A stretch of DNA of 64,000 bases, taken from the NCBI GenBank assembly GCA_024213275.1, contig JANAVG010000013.1:62001-126000 (forward strand), given 5' to 3'. Source of the DNA: Rossellomorea sp. BNER (lineage in GTDB: Bacteria > Bacillota > Bacilli > Bacillales > Bacillaceae_B). A model generated the notes under the pieces. The model ran no database searches and was not told the origin of the DNA. It worked only from the letters and a program-made list of their open reading frames with translations. A program made the position numbers and the translations under genes. Below, in pieces: positions 27,717 through 37,138 of the stretch (its first letter is position 1; each line of letters begins with the position of its first letter).

Positions 27717-29603
27717 ATGAAGAAGATCAAGTGGCCAAAGGTTTCACTTATTCTGTTAGCAAGTGTGTTACTTTGGTTAAAAACTTATATTGTCTATCAA
27801 ACTAGCTTTGATATTGAAACTGAAAATTTAATGCAGGAATTCATATTATTCATTAACCCATTGAGTTTTATTCTATTCATTTTAGGCTTAAGCTTATTTT
27901 TAAAAAGTGAAAAGAGAAGAGCCAGATACATTTTAATTACAAGCTGTATTCTATCTTTTGTTCTGTATGGAAACGTTGTTTTCTTTCGTTTCTTTGATGA
28001 CTTTTTAACCTTACCAGTGTTGTTCCAAACAAATAATTTTGGTGATTTGGGATCAAGTGCTAGTGCAATAGTTGAATGGTCAGATTTGCTCTTTTTTGCT
28101 GATATTATTATTCTAGCAATTGTTTTAAAACTAAAACCTACGTGGTTTGCTATTAAAACATTTAGTAGGATGAATCGTAGAGCATACTTTTTAGTTGCTA
28201 TTGCGCTTGCTTTCTTTAACTTAGGTTTGGCTGAGGCTGAAAGACCACAACTTTTAACAAGAACTTTTGACCGGGAGATCCTTGTGAAAAATATTGGTAC
28301 TTACAATTATCATATATATGATGTTTTTCTTCAGTCCAAATCATCTGCGCAGCGTGCGCTTGCAGATGGAAGCGAACTTGCAGAAATCGAAAATCACGTT
28401 CGCGCCAATCAAGTAGAACCAAACAAAGACATGTTTGGGGTTGCAAAAGACAAAAACTTAATTTTAGTTTCACTTGAATCATTACAAAGCTTTGTCATTA
28501 ATAATACGATGAATGGGCAGGAAGTTACACCTTTCTTAAACGATTTCATTGGTGAAAGCTTCTACTTTGAGAACTTTTACCATCAAACACAGCAAGGGAA
28601 AACTTCTGACTCAGAATTCATAATGGATAACTCTCTATATCCATTAAATCGTGGGGCGGTTTTCTTTACTCACTCTGGAAATGAATTTGAATCTATGACA
28701 GAGCGTCTTAACGAAAATGGTTATTTCACTTCTACAATGCATGCGAATAATAAGAGTTTCTGGAACCGTGATATTATGTACAATGCTTTAGAATATCAAC
28801 GTTTCTATTCAATAACAGATTATGAAGTTACTGAGGACAATTCAGTTAACTGGGGAATGAAAGATATTCCGTTCTTTGAACAATCTGTTGATCATATGAA
28901 AGAAATGGAACAACCATTCTATACAAAAATGATTACTTTAACGAATCACTATCCATTTACACTTGATGAAGAGGATAAATTGATTGGTGAATATGATTCT
29001 AATTCAGGGACATTAAATCGCTATTTCCAAACGGTACGCTATATGGATGAAGCCGTTAAAAACCTGATTCAAGATCTTAAAGATTCTGGTCTATACGAGG
29101 ATTCTATTATTGTTATGTACGGGGACCATTACGGTATCTCAGAGAATCATAATCATGCTATGAGTAAATACCTTGATAAAAAAGTAACTCCATTTGTAAG
29201 CACGCAATTACAAAGAGTTCCACTAATTATTCATATTCCAGGGATGGAAGGGAAAACAATTTCGAATGTTTCTGGCCAGGTTGATTTAAGACCGACAATG
29301 ATGCATTTACTAGGAATTGAAACAAAGAATGACATTCAATTCGGTGAAGATTTATTCTCCAAAGAAAATGAGCAATTTACAATTCTTAGAGATGGACGTT
29401 TCATTACAGAGGATTATGTTTATGCTGGAAATGAATGTTATGATAAGCAAACGGAAGAACCTACGGATATGAAGTACTGTGAGCCATATAAAGAACGTGC
29501 AACAACAGAGCTAGAGTATTCAGATAAGATTATCTACAGTGATCTCCTTCGCTTTTATCAAGGAGAAGAGAAAAAGATAGATAAAACAAAAAGCAAAGAA
29601 TAA
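27717..29603 (+). CDS. yqgS: Lipoteichoic acid synthase family protein (YqgS-like)
   Basis: The 628-residue protein has five N-terminal membrane helices (about 1-215) and an extracellular sulfatase-like domain (about 240-600). The catalytic Thr is in GKTSDSE at about residue 296. Metal ligands are suggested by SLESLQ and the [14 protein letters not shown] region. The family polymerises glycerol phosphate from phosphatidylglycerol into lipoteichoic acid or its primer. Gene order points to YqgS, one of several LtaS paralogues in Bacillus. TTGTTAC/GTAACAA flanks its ribosome binding site. A stem-loop repeat follows. Confidence 0.9.
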   Translation: MKKIKWPKVSLILLASVLLWLKTYIVYQTSFDIETENLMQEFILFINPLSFILFILGLSLFLKSEKRRARYILITSCILSFVLYGNVVFFRFFDDFLTLPVLFQTNNFGDLGSSASAIVEWSDLLFFADIIILAIVLKLKPTWFAIKTFSRMNRRAYFLVAIALAFFNLGLAEAERPQLLTRTFDREILVKNIGTYNYHIYDVFLQSKSSAQRALADGSELAEIENHVRANQVEPNKDMFGVAKDKNLILVSLESLQSFVINNTMNGQEVTPFLNDFIGESFYFENFYHQTQQGKTSDSEFIMDNSLYPLNRGAVFFTHSGNEFESMTERLNENGYFTSTMHANNKSFWNRDIMYNALEYQRFYSITDYEVTEDNSVNWGMKDIPFFEQSVDHMKEMEQPFYTKMITLTNHYPFTLDEEDKLIGEYDSNSGTLNRYFQTVRYMDEAVKNLIQDLKDSGLYEDSIIVMYGDHYGISENHNHAMSKYLDKKVTPFVSTQLQRVPLIIHIPGMEGKTISNVSGQVDLRPTMMHLLGIETKNDIQFGEDLFSKENEQFTILRDGRFITEDYVYAGNECYDKQTEEPTDMKYCEPYKERATTELEYSDKIIYSDLLRFYQGEEKKIDKTKSKE

Positions 29604-29604
29604 A

Positions 29605-29696
29605 TAGCTATCCCAATAGGAGTCGGGAAACCATATAATTTAACTACTAATGTTGAATTTGTGGTTCCCGACTTCTGTTTTTGGGATAGCTTTTTT
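29605..29696 (+). repeat. Nested stem-loop repeat after yqgS, probably a terminator
   Basis: The outer arms TAGCTATCCCAATA-like and TTTTGGGATAGCT pair. The inner arms GTCGGGAAACCA and TGTGGTTCCCGAC pair. It ends in TTTTTT. The layout matches the repeats at 13229 and 13606. Confidence 0.75.
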
Positions 29697-29760
29697 GTCA
29701 TCTTTTATCCTTCAAAACATACATGTAGTAAGAGAAAATATAGGTAGGGGGATGCTCTAG

Positions 29761-30948
29761 ATGAAAGTAACGATAAGAAAAGGAGACACTTTATGGTATT
29801 ACAGTCAGCTTTTTCATCTTCCGTTTCAATTGTTATTAGATTCTAATCGGCAGCAAAATGTGAATACATTAATGCCTGGGATGGAAATTGAAATCCCTGG
29901 GTTTCAATCAAAAGCCTATAAGGTGGAAAAGGGAGATACATTTTGGACGATCGCTCGACAACGAAATCTATCACTTGATGTGATATTTTTATTAAATCCG
30001 AATGTAGACCCCAATTTTCTAAGCATTGGAGAAACGCTGATTCTTCCAACACGAATAACAAATCCGATTATAGTTGCTAAACAAGCATATAGTTCAGAGC
30101 AGCTTTCTAACGATTTGAAAAGACTTTCAGAGGTATATCCATTTATCATCATAAATGAAATTGGAAAAAGTGTTCTAAATCAACCGATACAAGAAATGGT
30201 GATTGGTAATGGAGAAAAAAAGGTTCATTTTAATGGTTCATTCCATGCTAATGAGTGGATCACAACCCCAATTATCATGAGATTTCTAAATGAATACCTA
30301 TTGTCGTTAACAAACTATCAGACCATTAGAGGAGTTCAAACATTACCCCTATATAATTCTGTATCACTTTCTCTGGTCCCGATGGTCAATCCAGATGGGG
30401 TGGATTTAGTGCTTCAAGGCCCTCCCCCTTCCATAAGGGAGCGAGTAATTGAAATCAATCGGGGCAGTGAGGAATTCACAGGCTGGAAAGCGAATATTAA
30501 TGGAGTAGATTTAAATAATCAGTACCCTGCTAAGTGGGAAATTGAAAAAGAGCGCAAAGAAGAGAAGGCTCCCGCTCCAAGGGATTTCCCAGGCTATAAA
30601 CCATTGTCTGAACCAGAAGCGGTAGCATTGGCAGATTTGGCTCGAGATAAGCGATTTGATCGTATGCTTGCATTGCATACACAAGGAAAAGAGTTTTATT
30701 GGGGATATGAAGGTCTTGAACCACCAGAATCTGAGCGGCTTGCAGAAGAGTTTGCAAGAGTCAGTGGCTATAAGCCTGTTCGTTACGTAGATAGTTATGC
30801 TGGATATAAAGATTGGTTTATTAAGGAGTTCCAAAAACCAGGTTTTACAATGGAATTAGGGAAAGGCATTAATCCACTTCCACTGTCTCAATTTGAAGAA
30901 ATTTACCAAGATATTCTAGGAGTTTTTCTTGTTTCAATGTACCGATAA
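29761..30948 (+). CDS. yqgT: Gamma-D-glutamyl-L-diamino acid endopeptidase (LysM-LysM-M14)
   Basis: The 395-residue protein has two N-terminal LysM repeats (about 1-45 and 50-98; KVTIRKGDTLWYYSQ and YKVEKGDTFWTIARQ), then an M14 zinc carboxypeptidase domain. Zinc and catalytic features include FHANEW, VNPDGVDL, ALHTQGKEFYW and the late Glu in TMELGKG. The family cleaves peptidoglycan stem peptides, for example in spore or cell-wall turnover. It has no clear signal peptide, so it may act in the mother cell or leave by lysis. The gene order agrees with YqgT. Confidence 0.9.
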   Translation: MKVTIRKGDTLWYYSQLFHLPFQLLLDSNRQQNVNTLMPGMEIEIPGFQSKAYKVEKGDTFWTIARQRNLSLDVIFLLNPNVDPNFLSIGETLILPTRITNPIIVAKQAYSSEQLSNDLKRLSEVYPFIIINEIGKSVLNQPIQEMVIGNGEKKVHFNGSFHANEWITTPIIMRFLNEYLLSLTNYQTIRGVQTLPLYNSVSLSLVPMVNPDGVDLVLQGPPPSIRERVIEINRGSEEFTGWKANINGVDLNNQYPAKWEIEKERKEEKAPAPRDFPGYKPLSEPEAVALADLARDKRFDRMLALHTQGKEFYWGYEGLEPPESERLAEEFARVSGYKPVRYVDSYAGYKDWFIKEFQKPGFTMELGKGINPLPLSQFEEIYQDILGVFLVSMYR

Positions 30949-31168
30949 ATTTATATTGTATTTTGAAGGATTAGGAAGTAAAATAAATTCAATCAAATGT
31001 TGTGTCTAAGTAATGGGGACTACGCTTGAAAAGACGTTTCTGAGTCTAAAGAGCTAGTCTCCTTAATAAATTTGTCACATTTCCTTAATATTTTTTAATA
31101 TTATTGAAACATTTTTATCATTCAAACGTACTAATTATAGACGAGCATTTTAAAAAGGGAGGGGAAGT

Positions 31169-32287
31169 ATGGAAAAAAATAGAATGTTTAGTTTCATTCT
31201 TTTATTTGTTACCGTTTGTATACTATTCGGTTGTAACAATCCTGAAACTTCTCCTACCCAAAAAAATGATGGTGAAGAGCAAAAAGAGGAACCTGAACAA
31301 TCAAAAGCTGAAATCTTACCTATAGAAATCAGTGAAAACTCATTTCAAAAAATTGTAGGGTGGGTAGATGAGGAGAACATCCTCTATCTACATAAAGTAG
31401 CAGAACAAACACATCTTACTAAATATAACGTGTTTACAGGTCAGTCAAAAACAATTTACAAAAGCGATCAACTAGTTATAGATGCAATCATATCACCGAG
31501 CTCTGAGCGTGTGTTGATACATACTGCTCCATTGACCTACTCGGCAACGGTCACGATTATTGATATGGAAGGAAATCCATTGGTCACTCAAGATATTCCT
31601 TCAAAGGAAATCTATTATAATTGGAATGGAAGTAATCATGATCTACTCTTTATCGTTGGCTTTGCCGAAGATTGGAGCTATCAGACCTATATTTTGAATA
31701 CAAGTAAAAAAGAATTAGTGCCAATACAAGCACCCGAACCATTTATCAAATGGTACACCCTTGATAGCTATTTGTATCAAGACTGGGGCGAAGACACCAT
31801 TAGTATTGCAGCACCGATTTTTAGTCGGAATATCGATAATCAAGAAAAAAGTAAAATTGTGGATTCCTCGATTCATTTTCAGAAGTTCAAAAAGGAATTA
31901 CTATCAGTATTTATGAAAAACCAGGAGAATGGAAATGGAACCTATCAATTTTTCTCTGAAGTAGGAGAAGTAACGGCAGAGTATACAGTTCCGCTAATAA
32001 GCCGTTATTCAGATTGGTTAATACCATATTATGATATGATAGAAGAAAGTGGAGTTTTTCTTACCCTAGTAGCCAAAAGCAGTGGCACTGTTGATACCTA
32101 TAATGACAAATTCACACTCACTTCTTGGAATGTGAAAACGCAAAAGGAAAACAAGGTTCTAGAGGATTTAGATAATGAACCATTAAGCTGTTCTAAGAAT
32201 TATTGTTTATTTGGATTTCAGTTTGAGAAAATTATTAATTTAAAAGAAAAAGTTATTGTTCCGCTTGTGCAATTAAAGAAAGGATGA
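31169..32287 (+). CDS. yqgU: Lipoprotein YqgU-like
   Basis: The 372-residue protein has a signal peptide ending in the lipobox LFGC (about residue 23), then a Glu/Lys-rich linker. The large domain has repeated beta-strand patterns resembling a beta-propeller (for example VGWVDEENILYL, SPSSERVLIHTA). Function is unknown. The ATG follows GGGAGGGG. Its stop overlaps the region used to start yqgV, so the two genes are coupled. Confidence 0.85.
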   Translation: MEKNRMFSFILLFVTVCILFGCNNPETSPTQKNDGEEQKEEPEQSKAEILPIEISENSFQKIVGWVDEENILYLHKVAEQTHLTKYNVFTGQSKTIYKSDQLVIDAIISPSSERVLIHTAPLTYSATVTIIDMEGNPLVTQDIPSKEIYYNWNGSNHDLLFIVGFAEDWSYQTYILNTSKKELVPIQAPEPFIKWYTLDSYLYQDWGEDTISIAAPIFSRNIDNQEKSKIVDSSIHFQKFKKELLSVFMKNQENGNGTYQFFSEVGEVTAEYTVPLISRYSDWLIPYYDMIEESGVFLTLVAKSSGTVDTYNDKFTLTSWNVKTQKENKVLEDLDNEPLSCSKNYCLFGFQFEKIINLKEKVIVPLVQLKKG

Positions 32288-32292
32288 ACATT

Positions 32293-32601
32293 TTGGCGAT
32301 TGTAGATGTAACGATTATACCGATAGGAACTGATTCACCAAGCGTTAGTTCCTATGTGGCAGAAATACAGAAAATATTAATAAAGCATGAAGAAGAAGAA
32401 AAAATCCGGTTCCAATTAACCCCAATGAGTACGCTTATTGAAGGAGATTTAACAGATTTATTAGAGGTTATTAAGGAAATTCATGAAGCACCGTTCCAGG
32501 AAGGTATTCAACGGGTAGCTACAAATATTCGCATTGATGACCGTAGAGATAAAAAGAGGAAAATGGAAGACAAACTGACAGCGGTTAACGAAAAAATGTA
32601 A
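32293..32601 (+). CDS. yqgV: MTH1187/YkoF-type protein YqgV
   Basis: The ~102-residue protein starts MAIVDVTIIPIG in the family style and contains TPMSTLIEGDL and the ending VATNIRIDDRRD. Relatives bind thiamine-like ligands and form small ferredoxin-like folds. The role here is unproven. TTG at 32293 is chosen because AAAGGA lies 9 nt upstream and it matches the usual N-terminus. An ATG at 32284 directly abuts that site. It is coupled to yqgU. Confidence 0.85.
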   Translation: MAIVDVTIIPIGTDSPSVSSYVAEIQKILIKHEEEEKIRFQLTPMSTLIEGDLTDLLEVIKEIHEAPFQEGIQRVATNIRIDDRRDKKRKMEDKLTAVNEKM

Positions 32602-32612
32602 TGATAAAAATA

Positions 32613-32641
32613 AAAAAAGAGCCGCATTGGCTCTTTTTTTA
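32613..32641. terminator. Bidirectional terminator between yqgV and yqgW
   Basis: AAAAAAAGAGCC and GGCTCTTTTTTT arms enclose a 5-nt loop, with A and T runs on both sides. It serves the two convergent genes. Confidence 0.9.
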
Positions 32642-32645
32642 TTTT

Positions 32646-32819
32646 TTAATGTCCTCCAGGATAACCTGAGTTAAGCACAGTCATAACTGTAAACCAGCCA
32701 AATACTGCTAGTGAACCGCCTGCAAACAGAATACCCAATAAATTTTTGTTTTTTAATGCACTAACAGTTGCAAATAATGCAAGCAATGTCACCAGTGCTG
32801 TAATAATGACAAATCCCAT
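32646..32819 (-). CDS. yqgW: DUF2759 small membrane protein (YqgW)
   Basis: A 57-residue minus-strand protein begins MGFVIITALVTLLALFATVS and ends SGYPGGH. It has two membrane segments. It matches the small DUF2759/YqgW family by sequence character and by position between yqgV and yqgX. Function is unknown. The ribosome binding site AAAGGAG lies upstream of the ATG. Confidence 0.85.
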   Translation of the reverse strand: MGFVIITALVTLLALFATVSALKNKNLLGILFAGGSLAVFGWFTVMTVLNSGYPGGH

Positions 32820-33054
32820 TGTAAGACTCCTTTCATCCTAGACCCTTTTTGTACCTTTTATAGGTAAAAATTATATCATATGTAGATAAATGCATTCACA
32901 TTTATTTTATATTTATTTTTCAGATTTGTCGAGGTTTAAAGTTTGACACTTCTTTGTCAATCATTTAACTCTTATTTTGTATCATTTTAAAAAAATTATT
33001 CAGGATGTAATCGGATTCATATACAACCGTATGAATGCTTCCACTTTTATTAAA

Positions 33055-33215
33055 GGCTCTTTTCGTAAACTATGTTGCTTTTGGTCAATTATAAACACCT
33101 AAAATAATTAAATCCTAGTGAACCATTAATTGCTTTGATGAAAAAATGCCTCGAAACCTTATAATTTCGGGTTTCTATTCTGGTTCGAAAAGCAACAATC
33201 TATGCGAAAACAGCC
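33055..33215. mobile_element. MITE-like element, copy 2
   Basis: This 161-bp element is about 80% alike to the copy at 21411 by eye. It has ends GGCTCTTTTCG and CGAAAACAGCC, inner TTGTTGCTTTTGG / AAAAGCAACAAT, and no gene. The flanks TTATTAAA and TTAAAAAA are only partly alike, so the target duplication has decayed. It fills most of the 440-bp gap before yqgX. The rest of the gap is AT-rich without a recognisable gene. Confidence 0.8.
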
Positions 33216-33261
33216 TTAAAAAATGATACAATGATTATATACATATAGGAGGTGTTTGTAA

Positions 33262-33897
33262 ATGAAGTGGAAACAGCTACCTTTAGGTCCACTGCAAACA
33301 AACTGTTATTTAAGGTGGAATGAACAGAATGAATGTATCATTATTGACCCAGGTGGCGAAGGTGAACGGCTCATTCACTTTTTAGAAGAAAAATCATTTA
33401 AACCGATAGCGATTCTTCTCACACATGCTCATTTTGATCATATAGGTGCAGTAGATGATATAAGGGAAAAATATGAAATCCCACTATATATTCATGAGAA
33501 GGAGGCAAATTGGCTATTAGATCCTGCATTAAACGGCTCTCAACGCTTTAATATAGGTGAACATCTTAGAATGAAGCCAGCTGAGAAAATTCTCGTTAAT
33601 GAAAAGGAATTAATGATTGAGAACTTCCACTTCCACATTTTTGAAACCCCAGGACACTCACCTGGAAGTCTTTCTTATTATGACCGAAAAGAAGGAATTG
33701 TATTTGCAGGGGATACCTTGTTTAGTGGAAGTATTGGTCGTACCGATCTTCCAGGTGGGAATCATCAGCAATTACTAGATAGTATCCATCATAATTTATT
33801 AACTCTACCTGAAGAAACCATTGTGCTGTCAGGTCATGGAGAAGCGACTACAATTGAACGTGAAATGGATGGAAACCCATTCCTTAATGGGTTTTAA
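33262..33897 (+). CDS. yqgX: MBL-fold metal-dependent hydrolase (YqgX, glyoxalase II-like)
   Basis: The 211-residue cytoplasmic protein has the metallo-beta-lactamase metal motif THAHFDH, plus TPGHSPGS, GDTLF and GHGE. The compact length fits the bacterial YcbL/YqgX branch of the glyoxalase II family, which hydrolyses thioesters. In Bacillus a role with bacillithiol-derived S-lactoyl conjugates is plausible but not shown here. The ATG follows GGAGGTG. A bidirectional terminator follows. Confidence 0.9.
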   Translation: MKWKQLPLGPLQTNCYLRWNEQNECIIIDPGGEGERLIHFLEEKSFKPIAILLTHAHFDHIGAVDDIREKYEIPLYIHEKEANWLLDPALNGSQRFNIGEHLRMKPAEKILVNEKELMIENFHFHIFETPGHSPGSLSYYDRKEGIVFAGDTLFSGSIGRTDLPGGNHQQLLDSIHHNLLTLPEETIVLSGHGEATTIEREMDGNPFLNGF

Positions 33898-33904
33898 AGA
33901 AAAT

Positions 33905-33945
33905 AAAAAAACCCCTAAAGCAATAAAGCTTTAAGGGGTTTTTTT
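33905..33945. terminator. Bidirectional terminator between yqgX and yqgY
   Basis: AAAAAAACCCC pairs with GGGGTTTTTTT and an inner TAAAG/CTTTA stem. A and T runs flank both sides. Confidence 0.9.
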
Positions 33946-33946
33946 A

Positions 33947-34189
33947 TTAATGCCCGGCACCTGGTGTCATCATAAAGGTCGTCCAATAAGTAAAACCTGC
34001 AAAGAAGACAGTTAAATATGCGCCGAAAATATAAATATACATACGCTCAGATAATTTCAAATAGCTTAACATCACGAAAAATCCTGTTTGTCCTAGGAAA
34101 ATTAGAGATGTAATTTTCATATCACCAAGATAGAACATTACTGTAAAAATCCCAGTCCAGAATCCTAAAACTCTGTACATACGATCCAT
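33947..34189 (-). CDS. yqgY: DUF2626 membrane protein (YqgY)
   Basis: The 80-residue protein MDRMYRVLGFWTGIFTVMFY... has two or three membrane segments and ends TPGAGH. This is the DUF2626 pattern. Function is unknown. It is convergent with yqgX and is the last yqg gene before comGA. Confidence 0.88.
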   Translation of the reverse strand: MDRMYRVLGFWTGIFTVMFYLGDMKITSLIFLGQTGFFVMLSYLKLSERMYIYIFGAYLTVFFAGFTYWTTFMMTPGAGH

Positions 34190-34368
34190 ATGTATCCCTC
34201 CTTTGCGCCCTCAGTCCATCAAACAATATTATATATGAAAAATCTATCAAAAGTAAATAACTGATTGTTTCTAGTTTGTGACGATTACGTGATTGTTGGC
34301 GCTTTTTTAGTATTTTAACCTATTTTCCAAGCAATAATCCATTCAAAGAAGGAAGGAAATGAATTTTT

Positions 34369-34680
34369 CAAGTGTCCAGTTCCGGTGCCTAGGCCCTCGA
34401 CACATAAGCCAAGCCACCAAGGAAGGGAAAGGGCTTCCTTCCTTGGTGGCTCGTCTTATGCTTGTCGGAGGCACACAGGATGTGGGTCAGAAAGGCGTTG
34501 CCACAGGACGTGGCGAACTTAGCCTTTCATCCTTAAAAACGAGGCGCTGCTGCTTTTCGGGTGTCCAGTTCCGGCGCCTAGGCCCTCGAGTCATAAGCCA
34601 AGCCGCCAAGGAAGGGAAAAGGCACCCTTCCTTGGCGGCTCGTCTTATGCTTGTCGGGCCTGTTCGAGGCGCCTCCACTT
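34369..34680. repeat. Two tandem GC-rich dispersed repeats with long hairpins
   Basis: Two copies (about 34369-34475 and 34555-34680) start GTGTCCAGTTCCGG-GCCTAGGCCCTCGA. Each contains a long hairpin built from CATAAGCCAAGCC and GGCTCGTCTTATG around a CCAAGGAAGGG/CCTTCCTTGG stem. The spacer between copies has its own GGATG...AAAGGC / GCCTTT.CATCC hairpin. Base composition is clearly richer in GC than the neighbours. From memory such repeats are common between genes in several Bacillus species. No credible gene lies in the gap from yqgY to the tRNA. Confidence 0.8.
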
Positions 34681-34686
34681 TTCTAA

Positions 34687-34758
34687 CTGGGCTAGCTGGA
34701 TTCGAACCAACGCATGACGGAGTCAAAGTCCGTTGCCTTACCGCTTGGCTATAGCCCA
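34687..34758 (-). tRNA. tRNA-Gln (anticodon TTG)
   Basis: Read on the minus strand the gene starts TGGGCTATAGCCAAGCGG. Its acceptor stem TGGGCTA pairs with TAGCCCA, the anticodon stem ACGGA pairs with TCCGT around the loop CTTTGAC, and the T loop is GGTTCGAATCC. The anticodon is TTG, reading CAA/CAG as glutamine, with discriminator G. CCA is not encoded. Confidence 0.95.
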
Positions 34759-34881
34759 TTGATGAACTAACAGTTTTTATTTTGACATATTTCAAGAAAA
34801 ATATACAAAAACTTTTAAAAAAATAGAGGGAATTCATTTTTTCTGTCGAATAGTAAATGTTAGAATAAAGAAAGGTGGTGT

Positions 34882-35658
34882 ATGAGCATTATTCCTCCCA
34901 TAGAAAAGCTTGCTGAAGAATTATTACAGAAAGCCGTTTTATTGGATGCCTCGGATGTACATTTCTTACCAAGAAAAACCGATTATATCATTCAGTTAAG
35001 AAAGCAAGGTACAATTGCTCCCCATACCATTATCCCTGCCCAGGAAGGTGAAAGAATCATTTCACACTTTAAATTTATGGCCTCCATGGATATTGGTGAA
35101 AAAAGAAAGCCTCAGAGTGGTTCATTCTCAATCCCAATTAATGATCAGCCTGTCTCACTACGAATTTCAACTCTTCCTTCTACCCATTCCAAAGAAAGTC
35201 TCGTCATTCGAATACTTCCACAAAATTTTAGTCTTCCCATTCAGAAAATGTCGTTATTCCCTTCATCAGCCAATAAACTATTAGCGCTACTAATGCATTC
35301 ACATGGTTTGATGATTTTTACTGGTCCAACAGGCAGCGGCAAAACGACGACTCTTTATACTCTCGTTCAACATTGTTCCGCACAATTGAATCGAAACGTG
35401 ATTACTTTAGAAGACCCAGTCGAAAAAGAAAACGAAGAATTGCTCCAAGTTCAGGTGAATGAAAAGGCTGGAATTACCTATTCAACAGGATTAAAAGCGA
35501 TTTTGAGACACGACCCGGATATTATTATGGTAGGAGAAATACGAGATCGTGAAACAGCTGAAATTGCCATTAGAGCTAGCCTTACCGGTCACCCAGTCAT
35601 AATAAAAGAACTATGCAGTGATGGTCCTTTAAAAAAATTGAACTTCCTTTATCTCTAA
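34882..35658 (+). pseudogene. comGA: comGA, 5' part, interrupted by prophage insertion
   Basis: ComGA is the ATPase that drives assembly of the competence pseudopilus for DNA uptake. The visible part has Walker A GPTGSGKTTT (about residues 148-157), the Asp box and Walker B-like VGEIRDRETAEIAIRASLTGH. It then leaves the family pattern after GHPV (about nt 35600) and stops at 35658, near residue 259. Full-length ComGA is about 100 residues longer. The foreign tail reads into a serine-recombinase gene on the other strand, so the gene is split by integration. The 3' half should lie beyond the right end of the prophage, outside the window. Confidence 0.92.
35590..35628. other. Probable left attachment junction (attL) in comGA
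   Basis: Host comGA coding similarity ends within CACCCAGTCAT (about 35594-35604), and the recombinase stop codon lies at 35629. The exact crossover dinucleotide cannot be fixed without the right junction. Confidence 0.7.
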
Positions 35659-37082
35659 GCAATCAGGTTTTAGTTGATTTCCAACTCGGTCAACAACAAT
35701 TTTTTTCGTAAACATCTGAAGAAGCATTTTCTTCTCCAAAGTGTCGAGCTGGTACCAATTTGATTTCATATCCCTTAAGATATCAGAAAGATCTTCATTA
35801 TTCATTTTTTCGCTTGACGGCTGGAGAGAAGAGAGCTGTTTATTTACATCTTCTTCTTTACTATTTTCTTCGTCCATTCGGAGAGAAAAGTCTTCATCGT
35901 TAATCATGTCATTGACCCATGCATATTGCCATTTTTTTCGACGTTTATCAATTTCTTTTAATTCCTTATTAAGTGTGTCTAATCTGTCTTGTGTGTCATC
36001 GATTTCCTCTATGGTAGTAACATCCTCTAATACATCTGGTTTGATTTGAAATGAGTCAAGATAGTTAATGAATTGTGTCTCTATATATCGCTCAGACATA
36101 TTCCTTTGATTACATCCACCAACCTTTTGCCTTGTACAATAATAAGATTGTGTATGATATTCTTTATTACCTCTCTTAGAATATCCATACTTTCCTGCTA
36201 AAGGAGATCCACACCTTGCACATCTCGCTATTCCTGAAAAGATAAACTTACTGGTAGCGGATTTAGGATGAACAATTCTTCTGTTTTCTCTCATTCGCTT
36301 TACGTTTTCGAAAGTATCTGCAGTTATGATTGCGGGATGAGAATTTTCAACCTCAAAATAATTATCTTTATTGACTCTATAGTTATATCTCATGGTGCCC
36401 TTATATAATGGGTTAGAAAGAATATATTTAATTTTAAAATCATTCCAAATGGTATCGGTCTTTGTAAATATGTTTAAACGATTAAATTCTCTTGCAATGT
36501 AGTTCATGCTTTTACCACTTAGGTATAAGTCGTATATTCTTTTTACAACCTTAGCCTCTTCTTCATTAATAACAAGGGTTTTATTTTTCTTATCTATCTC
36601 ATAGCCATAGGGTGCTTGATTGATCATCCATTGCCCCTCACGAGCTTTTTGTTCCATTCCCATGCGAGAACCCTCTCGCCTGTATTTTCTCGTTCCCATT
36701 GAGCTAATGCAGCGACAATAGTAATGAACATTCTTCCCATAGCAGTGGTCGTATCATAAACCTCAGTTGCTGACTTGAACTTGCAATCATGTTTATCAAA
36801 TGTTTCTAAGATATTATAGAGGTCTCTAACAGATCGAGTTAAGCGATCTAGACGATAAACCAATACACAGTCAATTAAGTTCTCCTCGATGTGCTTCATC
36901 ATTCGCTTCAGATTAGGTCTGTTCGTATCTTTTGCACTATACCCATCATCAATGTATATCTCGAAAATATCCCATCCCTGAGACACACAATAGGCTTTTA
37001 GACGGTCGGTTTGAGCACGAATAGAATAACCTTCAGTAGCTTGTTCAACAGTACTAACACGTATGTAAATAGCTGCTTTCAT
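35629..37082 (-). pseudogene. Large serine recombinase (integrase), frameshifted
   Basis: Residues 1 to ~140 form the resolvase domain with the catalytic serine in IYIRVSTVEQ and the YRLDRLTR motif. The downstream frame holds the recombinase domain, a zinc ribbon (CARCGSPL ... CTRQKVGGC) and a coiled coil. The two frames join near 36664-36669, where AQWERENTGERV must continue as MGMEQKAREG. One base appears missing (or two extra). Total length would be ~480 residues, normal for phage integrases. It faces the comGA junction. Sequencing error is an alternative to real decay. Confidence 0.9.
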
Positions 37083-37138
37083 ATAATCACTTCCTTATAT
37101 AAACAAATTACTTTAAATATGTGAACAATAAAATATCG

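Noticed and set aside
34359-34837. Frames of 131 and 116 codons between yqgY and comGA
   Set aside because: They are translations of the GC-rich tandem repeats and of the tRNA-Gln gene, not proteins.
35741-36049. 102-codon plus-strand frame inside the recombinase
   Set aside because: Antisense shadow of the recombinase coiled coil; Ser-rich and without a ribosome binding site.
36660-36670. Programmed frameshift in the recombinase
   Set aside because: No slippery heptamer or downstream stimulator was seen at the joint; simple mutation or read error is more likely.
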